The notes: a model not told the origin generated them from the sequence alone. A stretch of 64,000 nt of DNA from Corynebacterium sp. HS2168-gen11 (GCF_024834075.1 NZ_JANUXR010000002.1:212219-276218), one strand, 5' to 3'. Positions 18,970 to 29,229 are shown, counted from the stretch's first letter. Numbers and translations: made by a program.

Positions 18970-19132
18970 GAGCGAGAAGAAACCTATGGTCACTTTCTAT
19001 AAAGTCGTGGACTGCATCTGTTGAACACAACAAACACAGCGGGCATTAATGTCAATACTACTCGGAATGCTCCAAATTTTTTCAAACTTGAACCACCCAT
19101 GCTACAAGCGTATGAAACGCTGCGGGCAAGTA

Positions 19133-20368
19133 TTATCGCAACAACAATCCTATTGTTTCAAAGTGGTGTGTACCAGGAAAAGCATTACACAATTTAATCT
19201 CCGTTAAAGTATAGCCAGCTTCAGCAAAGCTACGAATATCGCGCGAAAATGTTGCAGGATCACAACCGATATGAATAATCATCCGCGGCGCCGCAGCAGC
19301 AATTGCCTGCACCACCTTGTGTCCAGCACCAACCCGAGGCGGGTCAAGCACCACAACATCTGGCGTTGGTAGCGTTGCGACGATGTCTTCAACTTTTCCA
19401 GTGTGGAACACCACTGCCTGCTGAAATACTTTCTTACCGGCTTTCGCTGCTTGAGCTGAAAGCTCGACTGAATGAATCTTGGCATCCTGACCAAGTGCGT
19501 CGATCAAAGCAGGCGCAAACGCTCCAACACCTCCGTAGAGGTCCCATGCCACAGGCGTTGTGTGCGCAGAAGTTACACGTGCGGCCCATTGGCGAATGAT
19601 CTCACTATACGTTGGAATAGCTTGCACATGGGCTTGCCAAAATGCTGTCGCGGGTAATTCAAAGCGGTATCCACCAACGGTTTGGGTAATTGTCCCGCTA
19701 CCTTCGAGTACCTTCAGTGTTTTTTCACTGCGCTTACCACGTGCCGCACGTTGTACTTCTACGACATGGCGGTTTCCGGCGTCGTCAAGCACTACAACGA
19801 GTTCAGCAAAAGGCGTAAAGCGTTGGGCATCTCGACCAACAATGCCATCGAGTAAACCATCCACGGCTTGACTACAAGGATGTCCAGTGACAATCGTATG
19901 CGCATGAGCGGTACGCATACCTGCTCGACCAGCTGCATCAATACCTAAACGCATGCGTGTACGCCATTTGGTATGCGGCGGCATTTCGAGAACTTCAATG
20001 CTTGGATGATCTGGAAGTTTGCCTAGACGCGATAATTGACCACTTAAGATTGCACTCTTGAGCTCAACTTCATGCGCAGGATCATAATCACCATAATCGC
20101 AACAACCAGCACCATGTGCTGCAGCTGCACAACGTTGTGCTACTCGATGCTGACTCGGAGTCAGGATTTCAACCACGCTTGCACGAGCAAAGTTCTTTTT
20201 CACATGCTCAATCTTGGCGCGAATGGTGTCACCTGGATAGGTATTGGGAAGAAATACTACGCAACCTTCAATCAGTGCAATACCTTCGCCGCCATGTGCT
20301 GCCCTTTCAATCGTGCACGTATACTCGGTGCCAACTGTTAGCTGGGCTTCACGCTGTTTGGTGGTCAA
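19133..20368 (-). CDS. TRAM-domain RNA (uracil-5-)methyltransferase, TrmA/RumA family
   Basis: About 411 residues: N-terminal TRAM domain (from YTCTIERAAHGGEGIA), a cysteine-containing segment (RCAAAAHGAGCCDYG) and a C-terminal Rossmann methyltransferase with WDLYGGVGAFAPAL, DPPRVGAG and the catalytic cysteine in HIGCDPATFSRD. The usual terminal motif of the family is altered to HFETIGLL. It methylates C5 of a uracil in rRNA or tRNA; the site cannot be told. A TTG at 20368 has AGAGG seven bases upstream and is preferred to the GTG at 20374. It lies on the dxs strand. Confidence 0.88.
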   Translation of the reverse strand: MTTKQREAQLTVGTEYTCTIERAAHGGEGIALIEGCVVFLPNTYPGDTIRAKIEHVKKNFARASVVEILTPSQHRVAQRCAAAAHGAGCCDYGDYDPAHEVELKSAILSGQLSRLGKLPDHPSIEVLEMPPHTKWRTRMRLGIDAAGRAGMRTAHAHTIVTGHPCSQAVDGLLDGIVGRDAQRFTPFAELVVVLDDAGNRHVVEVQRAARGKRSEKTLKVLEGSGTITQTVGGYRFELPATAFWQAHVQAIPTYSEIIRQWAARVTSAHTTPVAWDLYGGVGAFAPALIDALGQDAKIHSVELSAQAAKAGKKVFQQAVVFHTGKVEDIVATLPTPDVVVLDPPRVGAGHKVVQAIAAAAPRMIIHIGCDPATFSRDIRSFAEAGYTLTEIKLCNAFPGTHHFETIGLLLR

Positions 20369-20592
20369 AACCACACCTCTTTGTCTTTCTGAATTACAGT
20401 ATTGCTCGCATATAGAACGCGAATGTTACAGCTTAACTGGTTTTATCCGGTATCACCAACGAGTTCGCTGTACCCGTTGTTGCGGTACCAGCTTCTCACC
20501 TGTTCACCTACACAAGCTTCATCGGTGAATATGCTCGGACAATAAGCATACTCACCGATATTACGTCTTCGGTAACTACAGCTAGCGAACTA

Positions 20593-21336
20593 TCATGCAA
20601 ATGGATTTGGGTTATTTGGCACCTCAATCGCTTGCTGTGCACGTCGAGCCATTTCTTGCTGCACTTGATCGGCAAGAGGCTTTGGCAATGCAACTGGCAA
20701 AGAAGATCCTGCCAAAATTGGATCTTGCCCACGGTAGACGAAAGTACGTGCCACAATTTCACGACCAAGTTCAGCCATAGCATCAGCATGCTCTAATGGC
20801 GCAGCCAACGTCATACGCAGCATCCAGCGCGGCCCATCAACGCCCACGATACGCACAATGCCACTACCTTCTGGTGCAGTTCCCACAAGTTCACGCCCCC
20901 ACGGACCTTGTTCTACCACCACCGTGAGACCTTGTTGTTCCATATCAGCGGTCAGCTCTGCAACGGTTTGCTTCCATTGCCCAGGCGTACGTGGTGCAGC
21001 AAAAGCGACAGGGGTGCAACGCCCATACTTTGTCAAAATATGCAACATAGTTGGCCCTTCAGGGCCCATCTCTACCTGCACTTCGCTGTTCATTGGCAAC
21101 GGAATAATCAAAGAACCTAAATTCAGCGCGCCTTGACCAAAGTCCGAAAAATCAAAATCTTCAAACGGTACTGAATCACCATCGAAAGGTCCATGAGCAC
21201 CAGTAATAGCATCATGGATCGGATCGTCAGGTTCTTCTGTCGCTTGCGCAGCTTCAACTAAGTTTGCGGCAAGCACCTGTTCATCAACGTGCTCGTCTTC
21301 TGATCGAGTGTTTTTGGAAAACGGCCAAATTGCCAT
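20593..21336 (-). CDS. DUF3710 family protein
   Basis: A 247-residue soluble protein. It opens with MAIWPFSKN, has an acidic low-complexity stretch to about residue 65, then the conserved DUF3710 domain (GSLIIPLP, GPWGRELVG and DGPRWMLRMT). The family is actinobacterial, of unknown function and normally sits beside dut, as it does here 58 bases downstream on the same strand. Confidence 0.85.
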   Translation of the reverse strand: MAIWPFSKNTRSEDEHVDEQVLAANLVEAAQATEEPDDPIHDAITGAHGPFDGDSVPFEDFDFSDFGQGALNLGSLIIPLPMNSEVQVEMGPEGPTMLHILTKYGRCTPVAFAAPRTPGQWKQTVAELTADMEQQGLTVVVEQGPWGRELVGTAPEGSGIVRIVGVDGPRWMLRMTLAAPLEHADAMAELGREIVARTFVYRGQDPILAGSSLPVALPKPLADQVQQEMARRAQQAIEVPNNPNPFA

Positions 21337-21394
21337 AATAAATAGTCCTTATATTGTAACGTGCATAAATCAGTGAGCTCGGCGGCGCTACTTG

Positions 21395-21868
21395 TTATCC
21401 TACAGTTCCAGTTGAACCATAGCCGTTGGTTCCACGTTCAGTCTCATCAAGCTCATCCACTTCGATGAAATCAAACAGTTCAACTTTTTGTACGAGCAGC
21501 TGCGCGATGCGATCGCCTTTGCGAACGGTAATCTCATTGTTTGGATCAAGATTAATTAAACATACTTTAATCTCGCCACGATACTGTGCGTCAATTGTGC
21601 CTGGGGTATTCACAATGGACAGCCCATGTTTAAAAGCATTGCCCGACCGTGGATGCACCAGACCAACTGTGCCAACTGGCAATGCAATCGCAATACCTGT
21701 GCCGACAAGATCACGCTGCCCAGGCCGCAAGATGCAATCATGTGCTGCATATAAATCCACACCAGCATCGGCAAAATGAGCACGTGTTGGAATTGGTAAA
21801 GATGGATCCAAACGTTTCAGTTGCACACTGGTCACTGGGCGACAAGCATCATCACGCTCATAGGTCAT
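21395..21868 (-). CDS. dut: dUTP diphosphatase
   Basis: A 157-residue trimeric dUTPase with its five motifs: [42 protein letters not shown] and the C-terminal arm [10 protein letters not shown], in which Tyr replaces the usual Phe that stacks on the uracil. It hydrolyses dUTP to dUMP, keeping uracil out of DNA. The DUF3710 gene follows on the same strand. Confidence 0.95.
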   Translation of the reverse strand: MTYERDDACRPVTSVQLKRLDPSLPIPTRAHFADAGVDLYAAHDCILRPGQRDLVGTGIAIALPVGTVGLVHPRSGNAFKHGLSIVNTPGTIDAQYRGEIKVCLINLDPNNEITVRKGDRIAQLLVQKVELFDFIEVDELDETERGTNGYGSTGTVG

Positions 21869-22261
21869 ATTCTAGGTCCGTCCTTACTCTCACAAACATT
21901 AAAATACTCATCTGTGCTGCTGTGTGAAGCTGTACTCATTATGCTGCCAAGATAACATAGGCACAACATCTATTCATCACTGCATTGCGATAATGCCAAC
22001 CTGATCGAATTGAAATTATCCGGTAAACATCGCCAAGCTACACTCAGTTCCGCAATCTTGTACAGGTTGAACTGGAACACAGATGATGTCGCACTACTTA
22101 CCCGCCAACTATACAACTTCGGCGATGGTGGCGTACAAGTATAAAAGTACGTGACAAAACACTGGTTGTCAGATCTGAAGCACTGCACAAATATTGCATG
22201 CAGGCACAGAATTATCCTCTCCTTAGCATCAGACTCAACACACACGCTAGACTAAGAAACT
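21869..22261. other. divergent spacer between dut and DUF3093
   Basis: About 390 bases holding divergent promoters. A 91-codon leftward frame inside has no ribosome site or protein-like composition; I see no gene. Confidence 0.4.
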
Positions 22262-22756
22262 GTGAGTGAAAAGGAAACAAGCAATCCAGTAGTTTTATAT
22301 GCCGAACGCCAATGGGTTCCCTGGTATTGGTGGCTCATCGCCGCATTCTTAGTAGCGTTGATTTCTGCTCAATTAAGCTTTAATCGCTCGATTATTTGGC
22401 TCTATGTACCAGCCGTGATCTTAACGATACTTGCAGTGTGGATCTTGTTTTCTATGTCCAATACACGCGTGCGGATTGAGCAAGAATCTGATGGCACACG
22501 CTGGCTTGTCACAGGTCAAGCGAATTTACCACACACAGTAGTGGCACGTTCCTTAGCCGTACCAGCAACTGCAAAGCGCAATGCCATGGGACGTCAGCTT
22601 GATCCTGCCGCATTTGTGGTGTCTCACGGTTGGGTTCCAGAAATGGTCATGCTTGTTTTGGATGATCCAGAAGATCCAACTCCCTACTGGTTAATTGCTT
22701 CCAAAGATCCTGAAAAACTCTTGGCTGCATTTGTTCCCGAGCATCAACAAGGATAA
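22262..22756 (+). CDS. DUF3093 membrane protein
   Basis: A 164-residue protein with two adjacent hydrophobic helices (about 20-40 and 42-63) and a cytosolic C-terminal domain containing SHGWVPEMVMLVLDDPEDPTPYWL, the hallmark of the actinobacterial DUF3093 family. Function unknown. It starts with GTG at 22262 opposite dut and ends before a strong terminator. Confidence 0.85.
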   Translation: MSEKETSNPVVLYAERQWVPWYWWLIAAFLVALISAQLSFNRSIIWLYVPAVILTILAVWILFSMSNTRVRIEQESDGTRWLVTGQANLPHTVVARSLAVPATAKRNAMGRQLDPAAFVVSHGWVPEMVMLVLDDPEDPTPYWLIASKDPEKLLAAFVPEHQQG

Positions 22757-22863
22757 CGACTGCTCAGGCCAATGGATTGGGATAGAGAAATCATACCTGC
22801 ATGACTTATGTGAATGTGTTGGGGTATTGACGTGCATTGAACCCCACAACACACCATATACAA

Positions 22864-22906
22864 AACTCGGTGGTGATCATGAAAGATGATCACCACCGAG
22901 TTTTTG
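22864..22906 (+). terminator. terminator after DUF3093
   Basis: Arms AACTCGGTGGTGATCAT and complement (17 bp) with a 5-base loop, followed by TTTTTG. Confidence 0.9.
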
Positions 22907-22970
22907 TTCATTGTCATGCTTCACGAGAATACATGACACGTGATTGCCGTATGCTGCACACTCACAGAGA

Positions 22971-23261
22971 TTATGCACAGTCCTTACAGATAATGGTGCC
23001 ATCATCTTCAACATGATCAATGCGGTTATTCCGCTGTACTAAGAAGCATGAAGAACAGGTAAACTCATTCGCCCGTCGCGGAATGACGGTAACGTTGAGC
23101 TCCTCACCAGTTAAGTCAATATTTGGGAGTTCAAAAGAATCAACAATTTCATCATCATCTAAGTCGTTTGATGAGTGTTCTGCTGCTTTGAGTCCTTCTA
23201 AGGAATCCGCCTCTAATTCGTCTTCAGCGCGGCGACGTGGTGCATCATAATCGGTTGCCAT
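22971..23261 (-). CDS. DUF4193 family protein
   Basis: A 96-residue acidic protein starting MATDYDAPRRRAEDELEADS. The C-terminal third has CSSCFLVQRNNRID and a final IICKDCA, so four cysteines could form a zinc ribbon. The family is widespread in actinobacteria, beside dut and the inositol phosphatase gene; its role is unknown. The frame runs upstream to 23465, but that part reads as non-coding leader with a palindrome. Confidence 0.87.
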   Translation of the reverse strand: MATDYDAPRRRAEDELEADSLEGLKAAEHSSNDLDDDEIVDSFELPNIDLTGEELNVTVIPRRANEFTCSSCFLVQRNNRIDHVEDDGTIICKDCA

Positions 23262-23338
23262 GTCGTAGACTCTCTCACTTTCTCGTGCACTCGTTGAAGG
23301 AAACGATGTCGTGTTTTCAGTGTTTCCCACGGTTGCGT

Positions 23339-23364
23339 GTGTATAACTGCCGATAGTTATACAC
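23339..23364. promoter_or_regulatory. palindrome in the DUF4193 upstream region
   Basis: Perfect 10-bp arms GTGTATAACT/AGTTATACAC separated by six bases, about 80 bases upstream of the DUF4193 start. Size and symmetry suit an operator; the regulator is unknown. Confidence 0.45.
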
Positions 23365-23528
23365 GCATTTACCCCCGTTGTCACACGAACACGATAACAA
23401 ATAATCAAACAAGTATAGAAAAATATTGCGTACGCTGCTATAATGTGCAAAAAATAACTGAACAACTAAGCACACATACCTGCATTTTAAAGGTTCTCGT
23501 TGCACGTATTATTCGCGATATCCAACCT

Positions 23529-24440
23529 TTAGATCTGCGTCGGCAAGCGCTCAAGCAACGCTCGATATTCTGTATCTAAACTTCGTGCCCATGCCGCGGT
23601 TAATGCACCGCTTGCGCCTAGAGTACTCATCGGTGGCATATGAATCTGCGCGCCAGCTTCTGCTGCAATTACAATACCGGCAGCATAATCCCATGGATTG
23701 AGACCATATTCATAAAAACAGTCCACCTGACCACTGGCAACGGCACACAGATCCAAGGCTGCACTTCCCCGCCGTCGAATATCACGCACCTGCGGTAAAA
23801 CTTCTACTAACAACTCTGCTTGGCGACGTCGACGCTGTGCGTTGTAGCTAAATCCCGTAGCCAGTAATGCCTGCTGTAATGATTGTTCTTGCGTGACAAA
23901 TAGTTGCTCGATCTGGCCATCTGCATGCTGTAGCCATGCGCCATATCCTTGCGCAGCAGCCCACATATCAAGGCTGTTACATTGACAGACGACTCCAACC
24001 ACAGGTTCTCCATTGATAACTGCTGCAATTGACACTGCAGAATCAGGTTGCCCGTAAATGAAATTCACAGTGCCATCAATTGGATCAACAATCCATGTCA
24101 CTCCAGATAATGACGTCGTATCTGAGCCTTCTTCACCAATCACACCATCTTCTGGACGCTTCGCCGCAAGCTGCTCAACGATATACTCTTCTGCCAAAGT
24201 ATCCACGATAGTCACAGGATCAACACTACTAGTTTTCGTTTGCGAATATTGTCGCAAATCGCCAAGTTGAATACGTTTAGCAGCAATTTTTTGGGCCGTT
24301 TCGTAGGCGATTGTGGTCGCGACCGTCAAGAGTGTTGCGGCAAGATCCGCTGTGAGAACCCTATTGGTATGTTCTTGTGGGGTGGGATTTGCAAAGATTG
24401 TCGCAATGAAATTTGAATGATCGGACACCAAGGAAACCAT
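23529..24440 (-). CDS. inositol monophosphatase family protein
   Basis: A 303-residue IMPase-fold phosphatase with its metal motifs intact: GEEGS, WIVDPIDGTVNF and the C-terminal NPWDYAAG. The family dephosphorylates inositol-1-phosphate and related phosphates. Dephosphorylated inositol feeds phosphatidylinositol and mycothiol in these bacteria, which would link it to pgsA above, but other substrates are possible. The first ATG has only a poor ribosome site; TTG or GTG codons 9-12 bases later follow AGGA at better spacing. Divergent from ppgK. Confidence 0.85.
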   Translation of the reverse strand: MVSLVSDHSNFIATIFANPTPQEHTNRVLTADLAATLLTVATTIAYETAQKIAAKRIQLGDLRQYSQTKTSSVDPVTIVDTLAEEYIVEQLAAKRPEDGVIGEEGSDTTSLSGVTWIVDPIDGTVNFIYGQPDSAVSIAAVINGEPVVGVVCQCNSLDMWAAAQGYGAWLQHADGQIEQLFVTQEQSLQQALLATGFSYNAQRRRRQAELLVEVLPQVRDIRRRGSAALDLCAVASGQVDCFYEYGLNPWDYAAGIVIAAEAGAQIHMPPMSTLGASGALTAAWARSLDTEYRALLERLPTQI

Positions 24441-24636
24441 CCTGTTCGTAAGTTCGAAAATGCTAGGCCTAAAGTTCGTAAGCGCTGGAGTTTGGAAACC
24501 AGCGCGAGAATCTTCCAGCAGCGCATGCTGTCTGTGATTCTAATTCACACGCAGATCACACCGAAATACAAGCAGGTTTGCAGAAAAGGCGATCTTTATC
24601 ACGCCTGTACTCACGTCGAATTGTTGAAAACTGTTT

Positions 24637-24642
24637 TATGAT
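24637..24642 (+). promoter_or_regulatory. -10 element for a probable leaderless ppgK mRNA
   Basis: TATGAT ends eight bases before the ppgK ATG at 24650, and no Shine-Dalgarno exists. This spacing would start the transcript at or beside the A of the start codon. Confidence 0.5.
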
Positions 24643-24649
24643 TATCGGC

Positions 24650-25405
24650 ATGAGCACTATTGGATTTGGTATTGACGTAGGAGGCTCAGGCATTAAAGGT
24701 GCCCGAGTCGATCTTGAAACAGGTGAATTTGTTGGCGATCGCATTAAAATTGCAACCCCCAAACCGGCAACTCCTGACGCAGTGGCAGCCACCTGCGCAG
24801 AAATTCTTGCAATAGCCGAATGGGAAGGCCCAGTGGGCATTACACTTCCTTCAGTCATTCGGGATTCGTTTGTGCTTTCAGCGGCAAATATTGATCCGAC
24901 ATGGATCGGTATCGATGTGCGTGAGTTGTTTGCACGTCACCTCGGTGCACAGCGAGAAATCAGTATCCTCAACGATGCTGATGCTGCAGGCTTAGCAGAG
25001 GTAAACTTTGGTGACCCAGCTGCAGCAAAAGGCGCAGTTATTCTCTTAACGTTCGGCACCGGCATTGGTTCAGCATTGCTTGTCGACGGTCAGCTATTCC
25101 CAAATACCGAACTTGGCCACTTAATCATCGACGGTCAAGAAGCAGAAAGCTTCGCTTCTTCTGCAGCAAAGGATCGCGAAGAACTTGGATTTACCAAATG
25201 GTCAAAGCTAGTTTCGATAGCATTAGCTGAATACGAGCGTTTGCTGAACCCATCATTATTTATTGTTGGCGGCGGCATCTCCCGCAAAGCAGATAAATGG
25301 GTACCAAAGCTCACTGTCACTACTCCGGTGGTGCCAGCCCAGTTACGCAATCGTGCTGGAATTGTTGGTGCAGCAATGGCCGTACAGCAGCATCTTCATC
25401 CTTAA
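24650..25405 (+). CDS. ppgK: polyphosphate glucokinase
   Basis: A 251-residue ROK-fold sugar kinase. It has [18 protein letters not shown] (phosphate loop), [13 protein letters not shown] with the catalytic Asp, [11 protein letters not shown], and the PpgK-type end block [19 protein letters not shown]. In actinobacteria it phosphorylates glucose with polyphosphate or ATP, complementing the PTS. It sits directly upstream of sigA, as in M. tuberculosis. The frame extends upstream, but homology starts at MSTIGFGID. Confidence 0.93.
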   Translation: MSTIGFGIDVGGSGIKGARVDLETGEFVGDRIKIATPKPATPDAVAATCAEILAIAEWEGPVGITLPSVIRDSFVLSAANIDPTWIGIDVRELFARHLGAQREISILNDADAAGLAEVNFGDPAAAKGAVILLTFGTGIGSALLVDGQLFPNTELGHLIIDGQEAESFASSAAKDREELGFTKWSKLVSIALAEYERLLNPSLFIVGGGISRKADKWVPKLTVTTPVVPAQLRNRAGIVGAAMAVQQHLHP

Positions 25406-25446
25406 CAATTCCATTGCCTGTTTGACACTTTCGTAATCTTTCACTC

Positions 25447-25494
25447 AACTCTGTACTGAGCTTCGAATTAAAAGCCCAGTACAGAGTTTTTCTT
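25447..25494 (+). terminator. terminator after ppgK
   Basis: Arms AACTCTGTACTGAGCTT and AAGCCCAGTACAGAGTT pair with one mismatch around a short loop, followed by TTTTTCTTT. Confidence 0.9.
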
Positions 25495-25989
25495 TCACCA
25501 CAATAGAAATCATTCGACCTGGTACCAACCTGCACCTTTCTTCAATAAGGGGCAGGCATATCCACATAAAGATTACCCCCAAGCCTTGACTAAATCGTGA
25601 TTTTCGGCATTTGCTGAATAAATGTTTTATAATGGCACTTTGTTCAAGTAACCTGCTGGCAACAGCGGGATCACCAACGCATGACTTCATCGTCAGCCAA
25701 CATAACGCGAGTTACTCTCAGGACTCCTGACAGACTCACCTACAGCAAACATTTCGGCTCGAGAAGATGTCAACGTTATCAACGCATTTATACTCTACCC
25801 AGAGGTAATTGCCACCGATAACGATAAATAAAAACAGTGCCTGTTACCGCTTTTGCATGTAACTACCATTGTTTTTCATGAAAGACATGACAAATTGTCA
25901 AACATTGCAAGCTCCTCGCCACATACGCTCAGGGCTGCTGTTATCTGACAATTGATCGAACGCGTACTAACGCCGAAGAAGGGGCATTT
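25495..25989. other. sigA promoter region
   Basis: About 500 bases without a gene. A possible rightward promoter is TGTCAA (25768-25773) with TATACT (25789-25794), spacing 15; this is weak. A CG-rich block does not occur and no riboswitch is recognised. Confidence 0.3.
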
Positions 25990-27678
25990 GTGACTGAAAC
26001 TGCGAAGAAGGTAGCCAAGAAGGTTGCTAAAAAAGCCGTACGAAAAGCAACTCGTAAGGCAGCAACCCCACGAGCAGTCACTCCTGTTGAGGCTACACCC
26101 GAGATTTCTCACGATCCCGCACCAGTAACCACTGGTGACGCGACCGCTACAGCAGAGGCTTCCGAGCCAAAGACTCGTGCGAAGAAAGCAGTCGCGAAAA
26201 AGACCACCGCAAAAAAGGCGGTCGCGAAGAAAGCGGTCGCGAAAAAGACCACCGCGAAGAAAGCAGCGCCGAAAAAGGCTGCGCCTGTTGTCGATGACGA
26301 AGCAGACGCACCTGTGAAGAAAGCAGCGAAGAAAGTTGCGAAGAAGGCTACCAAGAAAGTAGCGAAAAAGGCAGCGAAAAAAGCCGCCAAGAAGACTGCG
26401 CCAAAAGCGACGACACAAGCCACTGCAGATGATGCGCCAGTCGTCATTGATACTGACCTTGATCTTGATTTAGATGCAGATTCACTCGACGATGATGACG
26501 ACTTCCCTGTTGTCGATGATGATGACGAGGATACGTTCAGCTTCGACGATGACGATGATCTCGACGACGATTTAACGCCAGCACTTGACGATGATCTCGA
26601 CGACGATGACGAAGACGATCTCGACGACGATGATGAAGATGATGACGACGAAGACGAGGATGACGAAGACGGATCTTCTGTCTGGGATGAGGATGAATCT
26701 GCAGCGTTACGTCAGGCTCGCAAAGATGCCGAATTAACTGCTTCTGCTGATTCAGTGCGCGCGTACCTGAAACAAATTGGTAAGGTTGCCTTGCTCAATG
26801 CCGAAGAAGAGGTGTTCTTGGCAAAGCGGATTGAAGCTGGTTTGTATGCAACGTATCGCATGGAGCAAATGGAAGAAGCGTTTAATAATGGCGATAAAGA
26901 AGCCAAGCTCACGCCTGCTGTGAAACGTAATCTTCGTGCGATTGCGCGTGATGGCCGCAAGGCAAAGAATCATCTGCTTGAGGCAAACCTGCGTCTCGTG
27001 GTTTCTTTGGCAAAGCGCTATACCGGTCGTGGCATGGCATTCTTGGATTTGATCCAAGAAGGTAACTTAGGTTTGATTCGTGCCGTCGAAAAATTCGACT
27101 ACACCAAGGGCTATAAGTTCTCGACCTATGCAACATGGTGGATTCGCCAAGCTATTACTCGTGCGATGGCCGACCAAGCTCGTACGATTCGTATCCCTGT
27201 ACATATGGTCGAAGTGATTAATAAGCTTGGACGCATTCAGCGTGAGTTGCTTCAAGACTTAGGCCGCGAGCCAACGCCGCAAGAACTGGCAAAGGAAATG
27301 GACATTTCCGAAGAAAAAGTTCTTGAGATTCAGCAGTATGCCCGTGAGCCGATTTCATTGGATCAAACGATCGGCGATGAAGGTGACTCGCAACTTGGTG
27401 ACTTCATTGAAGACTCCGAAGCTGTGATCGCTGTTGATGCAGTCTCCTTCACGTTGCTGCAAGACCAGCTCAAGGATGTCTTACATACCTTGTCTGACCG
27501 TGAGGCAGGTGTGGTAAAGCTGCGCTTTGGTTTGACTGACGGTATGCCGCGCACCTTAGACGAGATCGGCCAAGTCTATGGTGTGACACGTGAACGTATC
27601 CGCCAGATCGAGTCGAAGACTATGTCGAAGCTGCGTCACCCATCGCGTTCGCAGGTACTTCGCGACTACTTAGACTAA
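25990..27678 (+). CDS. sigA: primary sigma factor SigA with long basic/acidic N-terminus
   Basis: A 562-residue sigma-70 group 1 factor. Residues 1-140 are a lysine/alanine low-complexity tract built of AKK-type repeats, like bacterial histone-H1 tails; residues 153-238 are almost pure Asp/Glu. The sigma core begins near 253 with region 1.2, then region 2 ([17 protein letters not shown]), region 3 and region 4 ([19 protein letters not shown]). It directs RNA polymerase to housekeeping promoters. The polar N-terminus replaces the usual region 1.1 and is much longer than in enteric bacteria. The start codon is GTG at 25990. It is monocistronic, between a terminator at 25447 and one at 27691. 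Confidence 0.95.
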   Translation: MTETAKKVAKKVAKKAVRKATRKAATPRAVTPVEATPEISHDPAPVTTGDATATAEASEPKTRAKKAVAKKTTAKKAVAKKAVAKKTTAKKAAPKKAAPVVDDEADAPVKKAAKKVAKKATKKVAKKAAKKAAKKTAPKATTQATADDAPVVIDTDLDLDLDADSLDDDDDFPVVDDDDEDTFSFDDDDDLDDDLTPALDDDLDDDDEDDLDDDDEDDDDEDEDDEDGSSVWDEDESAALRQARKDAELTASADSVRAYLKQIGKVALLNAEEEVFLAKRIEAGLYATYRMEQMEEAFNNGDKEAKLTPAVKRNLRAIARDGRKAKNHLLEANLRLVVSLAKRYTGRGMAFLDLIQEGNLGLIRAVEKFDYTKGYKFSTYATWWIRQAITRAMADQARTIRIPVHMVEVINKLGRIQRELLQDLGREPTPQELAKEMDISEEKVLEIQQYAREPISLDQTIGDEGDSQLGDFIEDSEAVIAVDAVSFTLLQDQLKDVLHTLSDREAGVVKLRFGLTDGMPRTLDEIGQVYGVTRERIRQIESKTMSKLRHPSRSQVLRDYLD

Positions 27679-27690
27679 ATTCATTGCTTC

Positions 27691-27731
27691 AAATCCTCTT
27701 ATGCCATCGATATATGCGCATAAGAGGATTT
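27691..27731 (+). terminator. terminator after sigA
   Basis: Arms AAATCCTCTTATG and complement (13 bp) with a 15-base loop, 12 bases past the sigA stop. Confidence 0.85.
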
Positions 27732-27904
27732 GTCGGTTTCAAGGCTGCTTCAAAATCTGGATCCTAGCATTGCAAATCCGATTGCAGACTTGATGATGCA
27801 TCCATCTTGTGCAGCATCACGATAGCAATGCGCAAACTGGTATATGAAACAACGATATTTGCGCAACGTTTGGTTTTCATTTGAAAACACTCAACGCAGC
27901 AAAA

Positions 27905-27941
27905 ATCGCTAGTACAAGAACGGAAAAATTGTACTAGCGAT
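27905..27941 (-). terminator. terminator after the first duplicated membrane gene
   Basis: Arms ATCGCTAGTACAA and complement (13 bp) with an 11-base loop; the minus strand continues TTTTTGC. The equivalent hairpin after the second copy is degraded. Confidence 0.8.
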
Positions 27942-27969
27942 AGATAAAGGTATCTGCGATATCACACGA

Positions 27970-28371
27970 TTATTGCAGTTTGGCATCAACTCGATCGGAA
28001 ACGCACTGCTCGATTGCAGCTTGATCTTCCAATGTACCGCAATCGCTAGTGACGCTATACAAAATGTAGCTTAGATATCCAACAAAAATGCCAATAGCCA
28101 CTGCACACGAAGATAAAACGACACCCAAAAATCCGAATAATTTGCGCGCTTGATCAGGATCATAATTTTTCGCCTTGAGTAAACCAAGCACCGAAATGAC
28201 CAAACCTACGATCGCTACTGGAACACCGATAATCGAAAGTGCAATTGTAAGTGAAGCAGCCAGTCCCACAATGGAGAAAATAAAACCGACTAATGCCAGG
28301 TTGTTTTTCTCAGAGAGGCCAGCATCAGACGTGTAAGCGCTTGGCAAATCAGAGTTCGATGTATCTGACAT
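27970..28371 (-). CDS. small membrane protein, duplicate A (DUF4190-like)
   Basis: A 133-residue protein: polar N-terminus of about 25 residues, then three hydrophobic segments (roughly 25-45, 47-66 and 80-105) and a short acidic C-terminus with two cysteines (SDCGTLEDQAAIEQCVS). The helical hairpin EKNNLALVGFIFSIVG...GLVISVLGLLKAKN is typical of DUF4190-type membrane proteins of unknown function. It is a tandem paralogue of the gene at 28611. AAAGG lies ahead of the ATG. Confidence 0.75.
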   Translation of the reverse strand: MSDTSNSDLPSAYTSDAGLSEKNNLALVGFIFSIVGLAASLTIALSIIGVPVAIVGLVISVLGLLKAKNYDPDQARKLFGFLGVVLSSCAVAIGIFVGYLSYILYSVTSDCGTLEDQAAIEQCVSDRVDAKLQ

Positions 28372-28610
28372 AAATACAAATCCCTTTCAAGTATTGTTCA
28401 GTAGCTTCAGCTATTCGAAATCTAAGCTTGACGACGCAGCTGGCTTTCACAGTATCAAGATAACAACGCAAGAACTGGCTTGCCGTGAACACGGATACTT
28501 TGCTGAGCATTTGGTTTTCATTTGAAAACACCCAAGACCGCAAAATCGTGAGTAAAATAACGGATGAACTGTACTAGCGATCTGTCAGGGGTAACAGCAC
28601 TCTCGAAAGA

Positions 28611-29012
28611 TTATTGCTGTTGTATCTCGAGCTTCTGGGTAATGCACTGTTGGATTGCAGCTTGGTCGTCCAAGGTTAAGCAATCGCCACTGAAGGTATA
28701 AACAAAGTAGCTTACATATGCAAGAACAGCGCCAATCACCACTGCGATTAAGGATGTAACGATACCAATGATTGCAAATGTCTTGCGCGCATGTTCAGGA
28801 GCATAGTTTTTCGTCTTGAGTAAACCAAGTACCGAAATAACCAAACCAATGATAGCTACTGGCACACCAACAGTTGCGAGGACGAGCGTAATTGAAGCAA
28901 GCGTGCCCACAATGGAGAAAATAAAACCGACTAATGCCAGGGTGTTTTTCTCAGGTTCGCCGACATTCGATATGTGAGCGGATGGAACATCGAAATTAGA
29001 TGTATCTGACAT
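28611..29012 (-). CDS. small membrane protein, duplicate B (DUF4190-like)
   Basis: Same length (133 residues) and layout as the neighbouring paralogue: similar N-terminus MSDTSN, three hydrophobic segments, and the same paired cysteines (GDCLTLDDQAAIQQCIT). The spacing of the cysteines and of the flanking acidic residues is conserved although the hydrophobic parts have drifted, which suggests selection on the extracytoplasmic tail. Function unknown. Confidence 0.75.
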   Translation of the reverse strand: MSDTSNFDVPSAHISNVGEPEKNTLALVGFIFSIVGTLASITLVLATVGVPVAIIGLVISVLGLLKTKNYAPEHARKTFAIIGIVTSLIAVVIGAVLAYVSYFVYTFSGDCLTLDDQAAIQQCITQKLEIQQQ

Positions 29013-29229
29013 AAATAAAAATCCTTTTCAAGTATTGCTCAGTAGCTTCAGCTATTCGTCGAACAGCCTTAAGTAACCATAGTATTGCGATTATTACATC
29101 TCAATGACTGTTCTTTGTTATGCACACATAGGTAGAGCACGAGAGCATCACCTCTCTACGACATTGTTCAGCGCAGAGCAAAACAGTTATGTTTAGCATA
29201 GCAAAACACAGTGAACAACAATAGAGTCC

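Larger units (their letters stand above)
27860..29070 (-). repeat. tandem gene duplication, two units of about 640 bases
   Basis: The two units share coding and flanking sequence: downstream flanks both contain TTTGGTTTTCATTTGAAAAC and a GTACTAGCGAT end (27870-27941 and 28510-28582), and upstream flanks both contain AAGTATTG-TCAGTAGCTTCAGCTATTCG (about 28390 and 29030). The duplicated block therefore included promoter, gene and terminator. The copies have since diverged. Confidence 0.85.

Noticed and set aside
21970..22245. 91-codon leftward frame between dut and DUF3093
   Set aside because: Cysteine- and serine-rich chance frame without a ribosome site, lying in a divergent promoter region.
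26109..26447. Ala/Phe-rich leftward frame opposite sigA
   Set aside because: It is the complement of the Lys/Ala repeat tract of sigA, which naturally reads as Phe/Ala.
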